A stretch of DNA of 64,000 nucleotides from Nocardia jinanensis. Lineage in GTDB: Bacteria; Actinomycetota; Actinomycetes; Mycobacteriales; Mycobacteriaceae. The stretch is taken from assembly GCF_014645735.1 (NCBI RefSeq), contig NZ_BMMH01000009.1, positions 124,001-188,000 of the forward strand, in the 5' to 3' direction. The translations under genes and the position numbers were made by a program. The stretch's first letter is position 1; each line of letters opens with the position of its first letter. The notes below the pieces were generated by a model. The model was not told the DNA's origin. It saw nothing but the letters and a program-made list of their open reading frames with translations, and searched no databases. Below, piece by piece: positions 52,663-60,908 of the stretch.

Positions 52663-53546
52663 AGGAGCAGGGCGACCGGCGTCGGCAGATCCACCACTTC
52701 GGCCCGGGCGGCGGGGATCCGTTCCAGGACCCCGCCCGCGAACACGTCGTAGAGCGGTAGCGATTCCAGATGGACGTAGCCGATATGGCAGTCGCAGAGC
52801 GCGCGCGGGCACGGCCGCGGTCGCAGCGCGTCGCGATAGGAGCCGTCGTAGAGGTTGCCGAGGGGTTCCTTCACGAAATGACAGCGCCGCACGGTGCCGT
52901 CGCCGTCGACCGACAATACCGACGACCCCGTGCGACAGGCCCGGCCCAGTGAATGGTGTGGATCCCGGCTGAACGGGAACAACGGGTCGATCGCGGTCCA
53001 GTCGGCGGCTTCGGGGTCGGTGTAGAGGTGGTCTTCGGCGGCGTTGATCCACAGGTAGACATTTCCCGGCAGGTCGGCGCGCAGTCGTCGAGCGTGCTCC
53101 AAGTGCTCGGGCAGGCCCACCACTCCGACACTGAACCGGATACCGGCGTCCGTGAGGGCGCGGGTCTTGTCCAGGAAACGCCGGTAGGGCGTTTGACCGG
53201 GGTGGTAGGTGCCCCACAGCGCGACGGTATCGCGGTCGGCCGCACCCAGCCACTCGGTGCGGCAGCTCAGATTGGTCTGGATGGCGACCCGCTGAACATG
53301 GGGTTCATGGGACAGTTCGACCAGGGCCCGGCGGTACCAGGACCGGACCAGCCCCTCACCCCACGGGGTGAACAGCACCGAGATCCGGTCGGTGCGCTGG
53401 TCGCGCACCCACGTGGTGAACCGTTCGAGCGCTGCCCGGTCGGCGCGTAACTGCTCTCGGCTGTCCCGGCGCTTGGCGAACGGGCAGTAGGGACAGTCGT
53501 AATCGCAGGAGGCCAGGGGACCGCGGTAGAGCAGGGTGAGATCCAC
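52650..53546 (-). CDS. STM4011-family radical SAM protein
   Basis: Encodes 298 aa. The radical SAM cluster motif is CDYDCPYC (Cx3Cx2C, residues about 14-21), which binds a 4Fe-4S cluster and SAM. The C-terminal half holds further cysteines (RACRTGS, RRCHFV, CPRALCDCHIG) in an arrangement like SPASM/twitch auxiliary-cluster domains. The family name is taken from Salmonella STM4011; its reaction is unknown. Last gene of a leftward six-gene cassette, 6 bp after the STM4012-type gene. Confidence 0.88.
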   Translation of the reverse strand: MDLTLLYRGPLASCDYDCPYCPFAKRRDSREQLRADRAALERFTTWVRDQRTDRISVLFTPWGEGLVRSWYRRALVELSHEPHVQRVAIQTNLSCRTEWLGAADRDTVALWGTYHPGQTPYRRFLDKTRALTDAGIRFSVGVVGLPEHLEHARRLRADLPGNVYLWINAAEDHLYTDPEAADWTAIDPLFPFSRDPHHSLGRACRTGSSVLSVDGDGTVRRCHFVKEPLGNLYDGSYRDALRPRPCPRALCDCHIGYVHLESLPLYDVFAGGVLERIPAARAEVVDLPTPVALLLGGA

Positions 53547-53552
53547 CGCCGG

Positions 53553-54893
53553 TCACCGCAATTCGTATTCGGCCATGGCCGCACGGACCGCGGGGGAGAA
53601 GAACTCCGGGCCGATGGCATCGGAGTAGGCCAAACCCTCGGGGGAGAGTCGTAACAGCGCGGGACCGGTATCGGCGAGCCAGCCGCGATCGGCCAGCAAT
53701 TCCAGTTCCACCGGGAAATCGGTGTGCGGGCCGGTGCCGAAACGCGCGCGGTAGTCCGCTACGGATAGGCCGTCGGCCCGCAGGATCGACTGGAGCAGAT
53801 GCCGGCGCCGGGTTTCGTCCGCGTCGAGCACGCGGCCGTTGACCGCGTGCTCGAAATCGGTGGTGGAGGCATAGCTGTCGATGATGGAGCGCACCTGCTG
53901 CGCCGATACCGCGTAATCGAAGGAATAGTGCAGGCCCCGGGTGTAGGAGCGGGCCCCGCAGCCCAGGCCGATCATGCCGTCTGTCTGGCAGGAATAGTCG
54001 TCGGGTCCCGCCGCGGGAGCGTCGAGGCGCCGGAACATGCGCATGGACCGTTGTTCGTACCCGTGGGCGAGCAGATGGTCCCTGCCCTCGCGGTACAACC
54101 GCAGCCGCTGCTCGTCCCAGGCCAGATCCGCCGCGGCGCGGTCCCGCCGGGACAAACCGGTCAGCGGGCGGACATACAGCGGGTACAGGTAGATCTCTTC
54201 GGGCCGCCAGGCCAGCGCCGCGTCCAGTGAGTACCGCCAGCTCGCCGGAGTCTGGCCGTCGATCCCGTAGATCAGATCGATATTGAGGTGATCGACGGCG
54301 CTCTCGCGGATCCGGGCGAGCGCGGCCTCCACATCGGCACGTCGCTGTGGCCGGACGGCCGCGCGCGATTCGTTCTCGTCGAAACTCTGTACGCCGAGAC
54401 TTATCCGGGTCGCGCCGCGTTCGGTGAGGACGGCCAGCCGGTCGGCGGTCGCGGTGGCGGGGGAGGTCTCGACCGAGAACCCGATGGCGCGCAGATCGGC
54501 ACCCATGATGTGCTCGGCGATATCGCAGAGCCGGCGCAGTTCACCGGCGTCCAGGAATGTGGGTGTGCCGCCGCCGAACGCCGCGTTGGTGAAACGCGGA
54601 CTCTCGGCCGTGCCGAGACACGCGCGGACGGTTTCGGCCTGGCGGGCGAGCGCGTCCAGATAGCGAGTGGTGAGGTCGGCAGGGGCGCCGACCCGGGTGA
54701 ACAGATTGCAGAAACCGCAGCGTATCTCGCAGAACGGTATGTGCAGGTAGAGCGAGAGCGGATCGCGGGGCTCATCCGCCCAGACCTCGCGCAGTGCGGG
54801 GCGGGGTTCCAGCGGGCGGTAGGCCGTCTTGTGCGGATAGGCGTAGACGTAACTCTGGTAGGGCCGCGGTAATCGGGCGAGGGTACGGGTCAT
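53553..54893 (-). CDS. STM4012-family radical SAM protein (HemN-like)
   Basis: Encodes 446 aa from ATG 54893, which overlaps the preceding gene by 4 nt (ATGA). Motif CEIRCGFC (Cx3Cx2C), then FGGGTPTFLDAGEL and ISLGVQSFDENE, are the coproporphyrinogen dehydrogenase/HemW type. HLNIDLIYGIDGQTPASW is the conserved HemN-like block. It is not expected to make haem; homologues are tied to the STM4011-4015 cluster and have no proven substrate. Confidence 0.88.
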   Translation of the reverse strand: MTRTLARLPRPYQSYVYAYPHKTAYRPLEPRPALREVWADEPRDPLSLYLHIPFCEIRCGFCNLFTRVGAPADLTTRYLDALARQAETVRACLGTAESPRFTNAAFGGGTPTFLDAGELRRLCDIAEHIMGADLRAIGFSVETSPATATADRLAVLTERGATRISLGVQSFDENESRAAVRPQRRADVEAALARIRESAVDHLNIDLIYGIDGQTPASWRYSLDAALAWRPEEIYLYPLYVRPLTGLSRRDRAAADLAWDEQRLRLYREGRDHLLAHGYEQRSMRMFRRLDAPAAGPDDYSCQTDGMIGLGCGARSYTRGLHYSFDYAVSAQQVRSIIDSYASTTDFEHAVNGRVLDADETRRRHLLQSILRADGLSVADYRARFGTGPHTDFPVELELLADRGWLADTGPALLRLSPEGLAYSDAIGPEFFSPAVRAAMAEYELR

Positions 54894-55747
54894 GCGGGGT
54901 CCTCGGAGCTTTCGTGCGCGGGGCCGTCCGGGTGCGGTTCGAGGAAGAAATGGGCATAGGGCACGGTCCACACGGATGGGTGGCCGAGCCGGTGTCCGGT
55001 GTATCCGTCCTCGCCGTAGGTCGTGCCGTGATCGGAGCAGACGATGGCGAAACAGCGGCTGCGGGCGCGCAGGGCGTCGAACAGCGGCGGGATATGACGG
55101 TCGACATAGCGCAGCGCCGCGGCGTGGGTCTCCAGGGTGTCGCCGGAGTCCCGGGTGGCGCCGGGCAGATGGAACCAGTTGGGCTGGTGCAGCGCCGAGA
55201 CATTGAGGAAGAGGAACAGGCGCTGATCGGCGGGCGTCTCGGCGATCAGCCGGCGCGCGCATTCCACTTGGGCTTCGAACGAGGTCGGTGAGGCGACGGA
55301 GAAACTCGGCTCCCAGTAACTTTCGGCGAAGAGCCCGGGCAGGGTGCTGCCCAGCGCACCCTGTTTGTTGAAGAAACCGACACCGCCGATACAGACCGTG
55401 CGATAGCCGAGCACGGTCAGCGCGGTGGGCAGATCGGGCTCGTCGAAGACGAAGGTACCGGGCGCGGTCGTCTCGCTACCGGCGAATCGGGCGGCGAACA
55501 GGCGCGGATGCGGGCCGGGTGCCGCGGGGGTGGGCAGGAAACCGGCGAACATGGCCTGATGCGACGCATAGGTGAAATTGCCCGGTGCGTGGCGTTCTTC
55601 CCATGTGCCACCCGGGAGCGCCGCGGCGAGATTCGGCAGGTGGCCGGCCGCGGTCTCCGCCGCCGCGACGTCGTAACGCAAGGTGTCGAGAGTGAGCAGG
55701 AGCAGATCGTTCCGGCCGACCACCTCGTTCATATCAGGCCGGTACAT
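54890..55747 (-). CDS. STM4013/SEN3800-family hydrolase (alkaline-phosphatase fold)
   Basis: Encodes 285 aa from ATG 55747, chosen because GGAGG lies 6 nt upstream; this makes a 14-nt overlap with the ATP-grasp gene. Metal-binding motifs of the sulfatase/alkaline phosphatase superfamily are LLLTLDTLRYD near the start, GNFTYASHQAMFAGF at the nucleophile site and CSDHGTTYGEDGYTGH near the end. It may hydrolyse a phosphate or sulfate ester or transfer such a group. No signal peptide, so cytosolic. Confidence 0.85.
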   Translation of the reverse strand: MYRPDMNEVVGRNDLLLLTLDTLRYDVAAAETAAGHLPNLAAALPGGTWEERHAPGNFTYASHQAMFAGFLPTPAAPGPHPRLFAARFAGSETTAPGTFVFDEPDLPTALTVLGYRTVCIGGVGFFNKQGALGSTLPGLFAESYWEPSFSVASPTSFEAQVECARRLIAETPADQRLFLFLNVSALHQPNWFHLPGATRDSGDTLETHAAALRYVDRHIPPLFDALRARSRCFAIVCSDHGTTYGEDGYTGHRLGHPSVWTVPYAHFFLEPHPDGPAHESSEDPA

Positions 55748-56879
55748 GCTCGTCCTCCGGTGCGAATGCGGTGCGCACCGCACCGTACCAGCGCGCAGCG
55801 GCTGCGATCTGGGCCGCGTAGGTGTCCATCCCCACTGCGGGTGAACCGGGTAGACCGGTGATCCGGGGCAGCAGATCGCCGAACGCGTTCACCTCTGCGA
55901 CCACGAATTCCCGCCAGTGCGCGGTCGGCAGCAGATCCACCCCGACGCACAGCGTGCGGGGAAAGCATGCCGCCGCCCGCTCCGCCAGTTCCAGCGCTGC
56001 GGGCCAGTGTTCGCCGGCCGCGGCGCGCACCGCGGCCGGATCGCCGCGCTCGCCGCCGAGATGCAGATTGGTGATGGGGACCGCCGATCGCCGCGCCACC
56101 ATATGCGTCGCGCGGCCCGCGACGACCAGTATCCGCAGATCACACGATCGGCCCTGGAGTGAGGATTTAGGCACCCACTGTTCGATGTGCAGGCCGTCGG
56201 GGGCGAGCCGGTCCACGATCGCGGCGATCTCGGATTCGGTGCGATAGCGCCGCACCCGCAGCGAGTTGTGCAGGGCGCCGGAGAGTGTGGTCTCGACCGA
56301 GGTCGTGGCGCGAACCCCGCCCGCGGGATGCGTTTCCAGGGCGAGCACCCCCGAGGCCGACGATCCGTGCGCGATCTTCACGAACGCCCGCGCCAGGCCG
56401 GTCGCCCGCATCCGTGCCCGCAGATCATGCCAATCGCGGACCGGTGCGACCGGGCACGAGGTCGGTGAGGCGGGTACGGGAACGCCCGCGGCGGCGAGCC
56501 GCGCATGGCACAGTCGTTTGTCGAAGAGCACGGCCAGTTCCGCGGGATCGTCGAGCCGGCAGCCGCCGTGCAGCGATATGACCGCCGCGCCGAAACCGGC
56601 GTACCAGCGCGCGGTGCCCTCCACCCGGGTCGGATCGGTGACGCCGCGCAGAATGCGGTCCACCTCGGCGTGTTCGCCGGGCGAATCCAGTCGCACCAGT
56701 TCGTCGTCGGCGAAGCGGTGCCCGCCCTCGCGCAGCACGTCGAGCCACTCCACCACGCGCGGTGCGGGCAGCCCGGCCGCCACCGCCGCCGCCCGGAACG
56801 ACCGGACCCGCCGGCTCTCGCCGTTACCGACCACCACCCAGCGATACGCGCCGCGACGCGCCGGAGACGGCGAGGTCAT
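55734..56879 (-). CDS. STM4014-family ATP-grasp protein
   Basis: Encodes 381 aa from ATG 56879, overlapping the upstream LRR gene stop (ATGA). ATP-grasp features: DKRLCHARLAAAGVPVPAS (hinge), ARAFVKIAHGSSASGVL (Lys and Gly-rich loop) and EFVVAEVNAFGDLLPRI (metal-binding E-x-N). Such enzymes ligate a carboxylate to an amine through an acyl phosphate. The substrate is unknown; the partners suggest peptide or protein modification. Confidence 0.83.
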   Translation of the reverse strand: MTSPSPARRGAYRWVVVGNGESRRVRSFRAAAVAAGLPAPRVVEWLDVLREGGHRFADDELVRLDSPGEHAEVDRILRGVTDPTRVEGTARWYAGFGAAVISLHGGCRLDDPAELAVLFDKRLCHARLAAAGVPVPASPTSCPVAPVRDWHDLRARMRATGLARAFVKIAHGSSASGVLALETHPAGGVRATTSVETTLSGALHNSLRVRRYRTESEIAAIVDRLAPDGLHIEQWVPKSSLQGRSCDLRILVVAGRATHMVARRSAVPITNLHLGGERGDPAAVRAAAGEHWPAALELAERAAACFPRTLCVGVDLLPTAHWREFVVAEVNAFGDLLPRITGLPGSPAVGMDTYAAQIAAAARWYGAVRTAFAPEDEHVPA

Positions 56880-57859
56880 TCGCTGACGGAGACGTAGCGC
56901 CACACTTCACCGTTGTGGGAGTGGGTCTCCGCGTCCCCGGGATCCAGGTCGAGTTCGACCTTCGGGGACAGGGCTTCACGCAATCGGTCGCGGATCTCGG
57001 CACTGAGGTAGTTGTAGTGCAGGTCCAGACGTTCCAGGTGGGTGAGCGGCTGGCCACCGAGCAGCGCCGCCGCCCCGGCGTCGGTGAGGATTCCCATGGA
57101 CACGTCCAGGCTTTCCAACCGAGCCACTACCGGCGCCGCGGCCAGTGCGGCGCATACGTCGTCCTGGATCTCGCTGTTGCGCAGGCCCAGATGCCGCAGC
57201 GCGGGTAGCCGGTCGCCCGCCAGGATCGGTGCGAGATCGGCGATCTCGGCATTGCCGTTGTAATTGGGTGTGCCCAGCCACAGGTCGAGGTGGGTGAGCG
57301 CCGGGAAATCGCTCGCCGCCACCCCGCGCACCACCGTCGCCGGCAGGCCGCCGGCCTGGATGGTCAGCTTCTCCAGCCGCTCGTGCCGGACGGCCGGGAA
57401 ACTCAGCTGTTCCGAACCCCGGACCCCGAATTCGGTGAGTTCGGGGTAGGCGTCCAGCAGTTCGGTGACCCGACCCTGGGTGATCCAGGAGATCTCGTTT
57501 TCCTCCTGGGTGATATCACCGAGGAACAGCGCGCGCAGCGCCGGGAACCGATCGCGGGCGGCCACCAGCCGTTGCAGCACCACGTCCACCGGTTCGTAGC
57601 CGTCCTCCTCGAGATCCACCCAGGACGCGACCACGAAGGCGCGGATCCCGGTGGTGTCCACGAGTTCGAGGAAGCGATCGAACAGGTCCGTCCAGGACCC
57701 CTCCGAATCCCAGCCGATCCGCCCGACCCGCCAGGCCACCGATTCCACCGCGGGGTGGTCGAAACTCGTGGCAGCGGCGTGCTCCGGTTCCACGAGGTGC
57801 TCGGGGAAGTCGAAGACCGGCAGGCCGCCGAATTCCGCCAGATGGTGGTTGATCGTCAT
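56876..57859 (-). CDS. STM4015-family leucine-rich repeat protein, copy A
   Basis: Encodes 327 aa. The N-terminal half (FGGLPVFDFPEHLVEPE, VAWRVGRIGWDSEGSW) is family-specific. Residues about 180-305 hold ribonuclease-inhibitor-type LRRs: LTHLDLWLG, LPALRHLGLRNSEI, LESLDVSMGILTDAGAAALL, LERLDLHYNYLS. The C-terminus is acidic (VELDLDPGDAE) and ends VWRYVSVSE. It is coupled to the ATP-grasp gene. Role unknown; LRR proteins usually bind other proteins. Confidence 0.83.
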   Translation of the reverse strand: MTINHHLAEFGGLPVFDFPEHLVEPEHAAATSFDHPAVESVAWRVGRIGWDSEGSWTDLFDRFLELVDTTGIRAFVVASWVDLEEDGYEPVDVVLQRLVAARDRFPALRALFLGDITQEENEISWITQGRVTELLDAYPELTEFGVRGSEQLSFPAVRHERLEKLTIQAGGLPATVVRGVAASDFPALTHLDLWLGTPNYNGNAEIADLAPILAGDRLPALRHLGLRNSEIQDDVCAALAAAPVVARLESLDVSMGILTDAGAAALLGGQPLTHLERLDLHYNYLSAEIRDRLREALSPKVELDLDPGDAETHSHNGEVWRYVSVSE

Positions 57860-57904
57860 CGAGTGTGCCTTTCCGCGGCCGGGTCGTCTCCGGGTGTCGC
57901 GATC

Positions 57905-57913
57905 GTTCTACCA
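57905..57913 (-). promoter_or_regulatory. conserved upstream element of LRR copy A
   Basis: TGGTAGAAC on the minus strand, 46 bp before the start. The same 9-mer lies 33 bp before copy B. It resembles an extended -10 (TG-N-TAGAAC), but could be duplicated flank. Confidence 0.35.
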
Positions 57914-57947
57914 ACACCGGCCGACACGTGCGGGCCGGGCAAGACCT

Positions 57948-58916
57948 TTACTCCCCACAGGAGACGAAGCGCCATACCGACCCGTCGTCCTCGACATCTT
58001 CTTCGGCGTCGTCGGGGTCCAGATCCAATTCCACACCCGCCGGTTCCAGCGTTTGCCGCAGCCGGTCGCGGATCGCCGCACTGAGGTAGTTGTAGTGCAG
58101 ATCCAGACGTTTCAAATGCGTGAGCGGCTGCCCGCCGAGCAGCGCCGCGGCGCCCTGATCGGTGAGCACGCCCATCGACAGATCCAGTGTTTCGAGCCGC
58201 GCGAGCACCGGCGCCGCGGCCAGCGCGGCACACACCTCGTCCTGGATCTCGCTGTTGCGCAGGCCCAGCTGCCGCAGCGCGGGCAGCCGGTCACCGGCCA
58301 GGATCGGCGTCAGATCGGCGATCTCGCCGTCCCAACCGTATTCGCTGGTACCCAGCCACAGATCCAAAGTGGTCAGGGCCGGCAGATCACTCGCGGCGAC
58401 GCCGCGCAGCACCGCGCGCGGTGTCCCGCCCGACTGGATCGTGAGCGTTTCCAGGCAGCGGTGGGTCGTCGGCGGAAACACGAGGTCGTCACTGCCGCGG
58501 ATACCGAACTCACGCAGCGCGGGGTAGGCACGCAGCAGTTCGGCGGCGGGACCGGGGCGGATCCAGGAGATCTCGTTCTCCTCGCAGGTGATGTCGCCGT
58601 GGAACAGTGCGCGCAACTCCGGCAGCCGGTCCGCCGCCGCGACGACCGCCTCGACCACCGGGTCGCCGTCCGTGTGCGGGTGCGCGGCCTCGTTCACCCA
58701 GTGACCGATGATCAGCGCGCGGACCCGGGTGCCGTCCACCGTGTCCAGGAATGCCGCGAACACGTCGGCCCAGCTGCGCTTGCTCGTCCAGGAGTCCACG
58801 CTGAGCCGCCAGGCCACCGCGTCCGCCGCGGGGAGGTCGGTCGGTGTCTCCACCGATCGGGGGAAATCGAAGGCGGGCAGTCCTGCGAGTTCCGTGAGAT
58901 GACTTCCGATTGCCAT
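57948..58916 (-). CDS. STM4015-family leucine-rich repeat protein, copy B
   Basis: Encodes 322 aa. It is a tandem paralogue of copy A: LRRs nearly identical (LPALRQLGLRNSEIQDEVCA, LARLETLDLSMGVLTDQGAA, LKRLDLHYNYLS), while the N-terminal third is diverged. C-terminus acidic and ends VWRFVSCGE. It is first in the leftward cassette, 88 bp before copy A, with TGGTAGAAC upstream. Both copies look intact, suggesting distinct roles after a fairly recent duplication. Confidence 0.82.
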   Translation of the reverse strand: MAIGSHLTELAGLPAFDFPRSVETPTDLPAADAVAWRLSVDSWTSKRSWADVFAAFLDTVDGTRVRALIIGHWVNEAAHPHTDGDPVVEAVVAAADRLPELRALFHGDITCEENEISWIRPGPAAELLRAYPALREFGIRGSDDLVFPPTTHRCLETLTIQSGGTPRAVLRGVAASDLPALTTLDLWLGTSEYGWDGEIADLTPILAGDRLPALRQLGLRNSEIQDEVCAALAAAPVLARLETLDLSMGVLTDQGAAALLGGQPLTHLKRLDLHYNYLSAAIRDRLRQTLEPAGVELDLDPDDAEEDVEDDGSVWRFVSCGE

Positions 58917-58948
58917 GGCGCCCTTCCGGCCGTGTCGATAACGAGAAG

Positions 58949-58957
58949 GTTCTACCA
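58949..58957 (-). promoter_or_regulatory. conserved upstream element of LRR copy B
   Basis: TGGTAGAAC on the minus strand, 33 bp before the cassette's first gene; matches the element before copy A. Candidate -10 of the cassette promoter. Confidence 0.4.
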
Positions 58958-59089
58958 GCGTTCGGTGACCGGTGCGGGACGGCGATATCTCGCCTCGCCG
59001 CCCGCTCGTCCGGGCCGCCGGATCTGTCGGTGCGCGGCGCTATGGTCCCGGCAGCACGGCGCGAGAATGCCGTAACGGGAGGAAATCAC

Positions 59090-59416
59090 ATGTATCGCCA
59101 GGGAGACGTCCTGATCGTTCCGGTCGCGGAGGTCGCGGTGTCCGAAGCCGTGGCGGCGTGGCAGCCGGCCCGCCGGGATGCCCGGGGCCGGATGGTGCTG
59201 GCGCTCGGCGAGGTGACCGGGCACGCGCACGCCATCGCCTCGCCCGGCACGCTGTTCCCCGAACCGCACCGGCCGGACGCCATGGTGCTGCACCTGCCCG
59301 AGGGCGGCCGGCTGGTGCACGAGGAACATTCCGCGATCACCCTGCCGAAAGGGTGGTACCGCGTGGTGCGCCAGCGCGAATACGTACCGGGTTCCGTACG
59401 CATCGTCGCGGACTGA
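59090..59416 (+). CDS. small conserved protein with RQGDVLIVPV start
   Basis: Encodes 108 aa with GGGAGG before the ATG. Conserved-looking features are MYRQGDVLIVPV, LALGEVTGHAHAI, RLVHEEHSAITLPKGWY and RQREYVPGS, rich in His and Glu. I have a general memory of such small proteins in phages and actinobacteria, but know no function. It is divergent from the STM4015 genes and 46 bp before a DUF6745-like gene. Confidence 0.65.
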   Translation: MYRQGDVLIVPVAEVAVSEAVAAWQPARRDARGRMVLALGEVTGHAHAIASPGTLFPEPHRPDAMVLHLPEGGRLVHEEHSAITLPKGWYRVVRQREYVPGSVRIVAD

Positions 59417-59462
59417 TACCCGGCCACCGAAACCCCAGGACGAGAACAGGACCGAGAGAACT

Positions 59463-60518
59463 GTGACCGAATACGCCAAGTGGCGGGCTCTTTCCGCCGT
59501 AACCGGCCCGGGCGACCGGGCAGCCGCCGAACGAGGGGTGCGGCTCGCCTACGAACGGGCCGGTCTGCGCGCACCCGAACGGATCCGCTGGGCCCGTTCG
59601 CCGTTGGACGCGGTGCGCATGCTGTCGGCGGAGGCGTTGTCAGGGGAGGCGGGTGCCTCGGTACGGGAGCGGGTACGCAGTGCCCCCTGGGCCGCCGAGC
59701 GCGACCGGCTGCACACCGCACTGGGCGCCCGGGAATTCGCCCGGCACTGGCAGGCCACCGGAGCCGGGCTCTGGGAGCTGACCGAACCCGTCGTGAGCCG
59801 GATCCGGGACGGTGTGGTCGCCGCGGTGGCCCCCGGATCGGCGGAACCGGCCGACGAGCCGGAACTCGCTCGTCCGGCCGGGCAGGAGGAACTGCGGGCG
59901 CGGCTGTTGTTGCTGGACGCGGTGATGGGCCAGCACGACGCCGCCTGGTTGTGCGCTTTCGACACCGCCCCGGGCACCCCGCTGGAAGGACTGGCCGCGG
60001 TGGCGCGCGAGGCGGGCTGGTGGTGGCCGTACGAGAATCTCGCGGTGATCAGCGAACGGCCCACCGCGCTGTACCGCGACGAAGCCGGCCGCCTGGACCG
60101 TGCCGACGGTCCGGCGGTGGGTTACTCCGACGATTTCGCCCTGTACGCGTGGCGGGGGATGCCGGTACCCGGCGATTTCCTGGCCGGGCTCGCCTCGCTC
60201 ACCGCCGACCGCATCCGCACCGAGGAGAACGCGGAGCTGCGCCGGGTGATGCTCGAGTTCTACGGATACGACCGGTACCTCGCGGAGTCCGGCGCCGAAC
60301 CCGTACAACGCGACGAGACCGGAATCCTCTGGCGGATCCCGCTGACCGACGACGAGGATGTCGTCATGGTCGAGGTGGTCAATTCGACCCCCGAACCCGA
60401 CGGCACCAGCCGCACCTACTGGCTGCGGGTGCCGCCCACCACCCGGACCGCGCGGGAGGGTGTCGCCTGGACGTTCGGCGTCACCGAAGCGGACTACGAA
60501 CCGCTCGTGCAGACCTGA
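59463..60518 (+). CDS. DUF6745-like protein
   Basis: Encodes 351 aa from GTG. Residues about 180-230 carry AREAGWWWPYENLAVISERP, YRDEAGRLDRADGPAVGYSD and ALYAWRGMPVP, the pattern I associate with DUF6745. The N-terminal 130 residues are Ala/Arg-rich helices. No catalytic motif is evident. Paired with the small RQGDVL protein and divergent from the LRR cassette; joint function is inference. Confidence 0.65.
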   Translation: MTEYAKWRALSAVTGPGDRAAAERGVRLAYERAGLRAPERIRWARSPLDAVRMLSAEALSGEAGASVRERVRSAPWAAERDRLHTALGAREFARHWQATGAGLWELTEPVVSRIRDGVVAAVAPGSAEPADEPELARPAGQEELRARLLLLDAVMGQHDAAWLCAFDTAPGTPLEGLAAVAREAGWWWPYENLAVISERPTALYRDEAGRLDRADGPAVGYSDDFALYAWRGMPVPGDFLAGLASLTADRIRTEENAELRRVMLEFYGYDRYLAESGAEPVQRDETGILWRIPLTDDEDVVMVEVVNSTPEPDGTSRTYWLRVPPTTRTAREGVAWTFGVTEADYEPLVQT

Positions 60519-60545
60519 ACATCCGGATCTGGAACAATCGCCCTC

Positions 60546-60872
60546 GTGACCGACGCCGCGACTGGAACCGACGACGATCCCGGCACCGGCAACCGATGGG
60601 CCGGTTTCTTCCGCTGCCACCTGCCGATGGTCGTGGTGGCGGTGGTGGTGCTGATCGCCGTGGTTTTCGTCGCCCAGGATCGGTGGCGTCGCGGTGCCTT
60701 CTTCTTCGGCGGTGCCACCCTCATCGCGGCCGCGTTCCGGCTGTGCCTGCCGACAGCCCGGGTCGGCCTGCTGGCCGTACGCAGCAAACCGTTCGATGTG
60801 GGCGCGCTGACACTACTGGGCGGTGCCGTCGTCTTCCTCGCCGCGACCATCAACACCCTCGGCGTGGGCTGA
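60546..60872 (+). CDS. DUF3017 membrane protein
   Basis: Encodes 108 aa from GTG. Three hydrophobic helices (MVVVAVVVLIAVVFVA, RGAFFFGGATLIAAAFRL, ALTLLGGAVVFLAATI) with LCLPTARVGLLAVRSKPFD between the second and third, the family hallmark. Function unknown. It converges with metX across 36 bp; in mycobacteria a homologue lies in the same broad neighbourhood (Rv3355c). Confidence 0.8.
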   Translation: MTDAATGTDDDPGTGNRWAGFFRCHLPMVVVAVVVLIAVVFVAQDRWRRGAFFFGGATLIAAAFRLCLPTARVGLLAVRSKPFDVGALTLLGGAVVFLAATINTLGVG

Positions 60873-60908
60873 CCGTTCCTTGACCGGGACGGCCGCCCGA
60901 GCCGGGAC

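Noticed and set aside
53553..54893. Haem biosynthesis gene hemN/hemW
   Set aside because: The HemN-like motifs are present, but the gene is embedded by overlaps in the STM4011-4015 cassette, so a haem role is unlikely.
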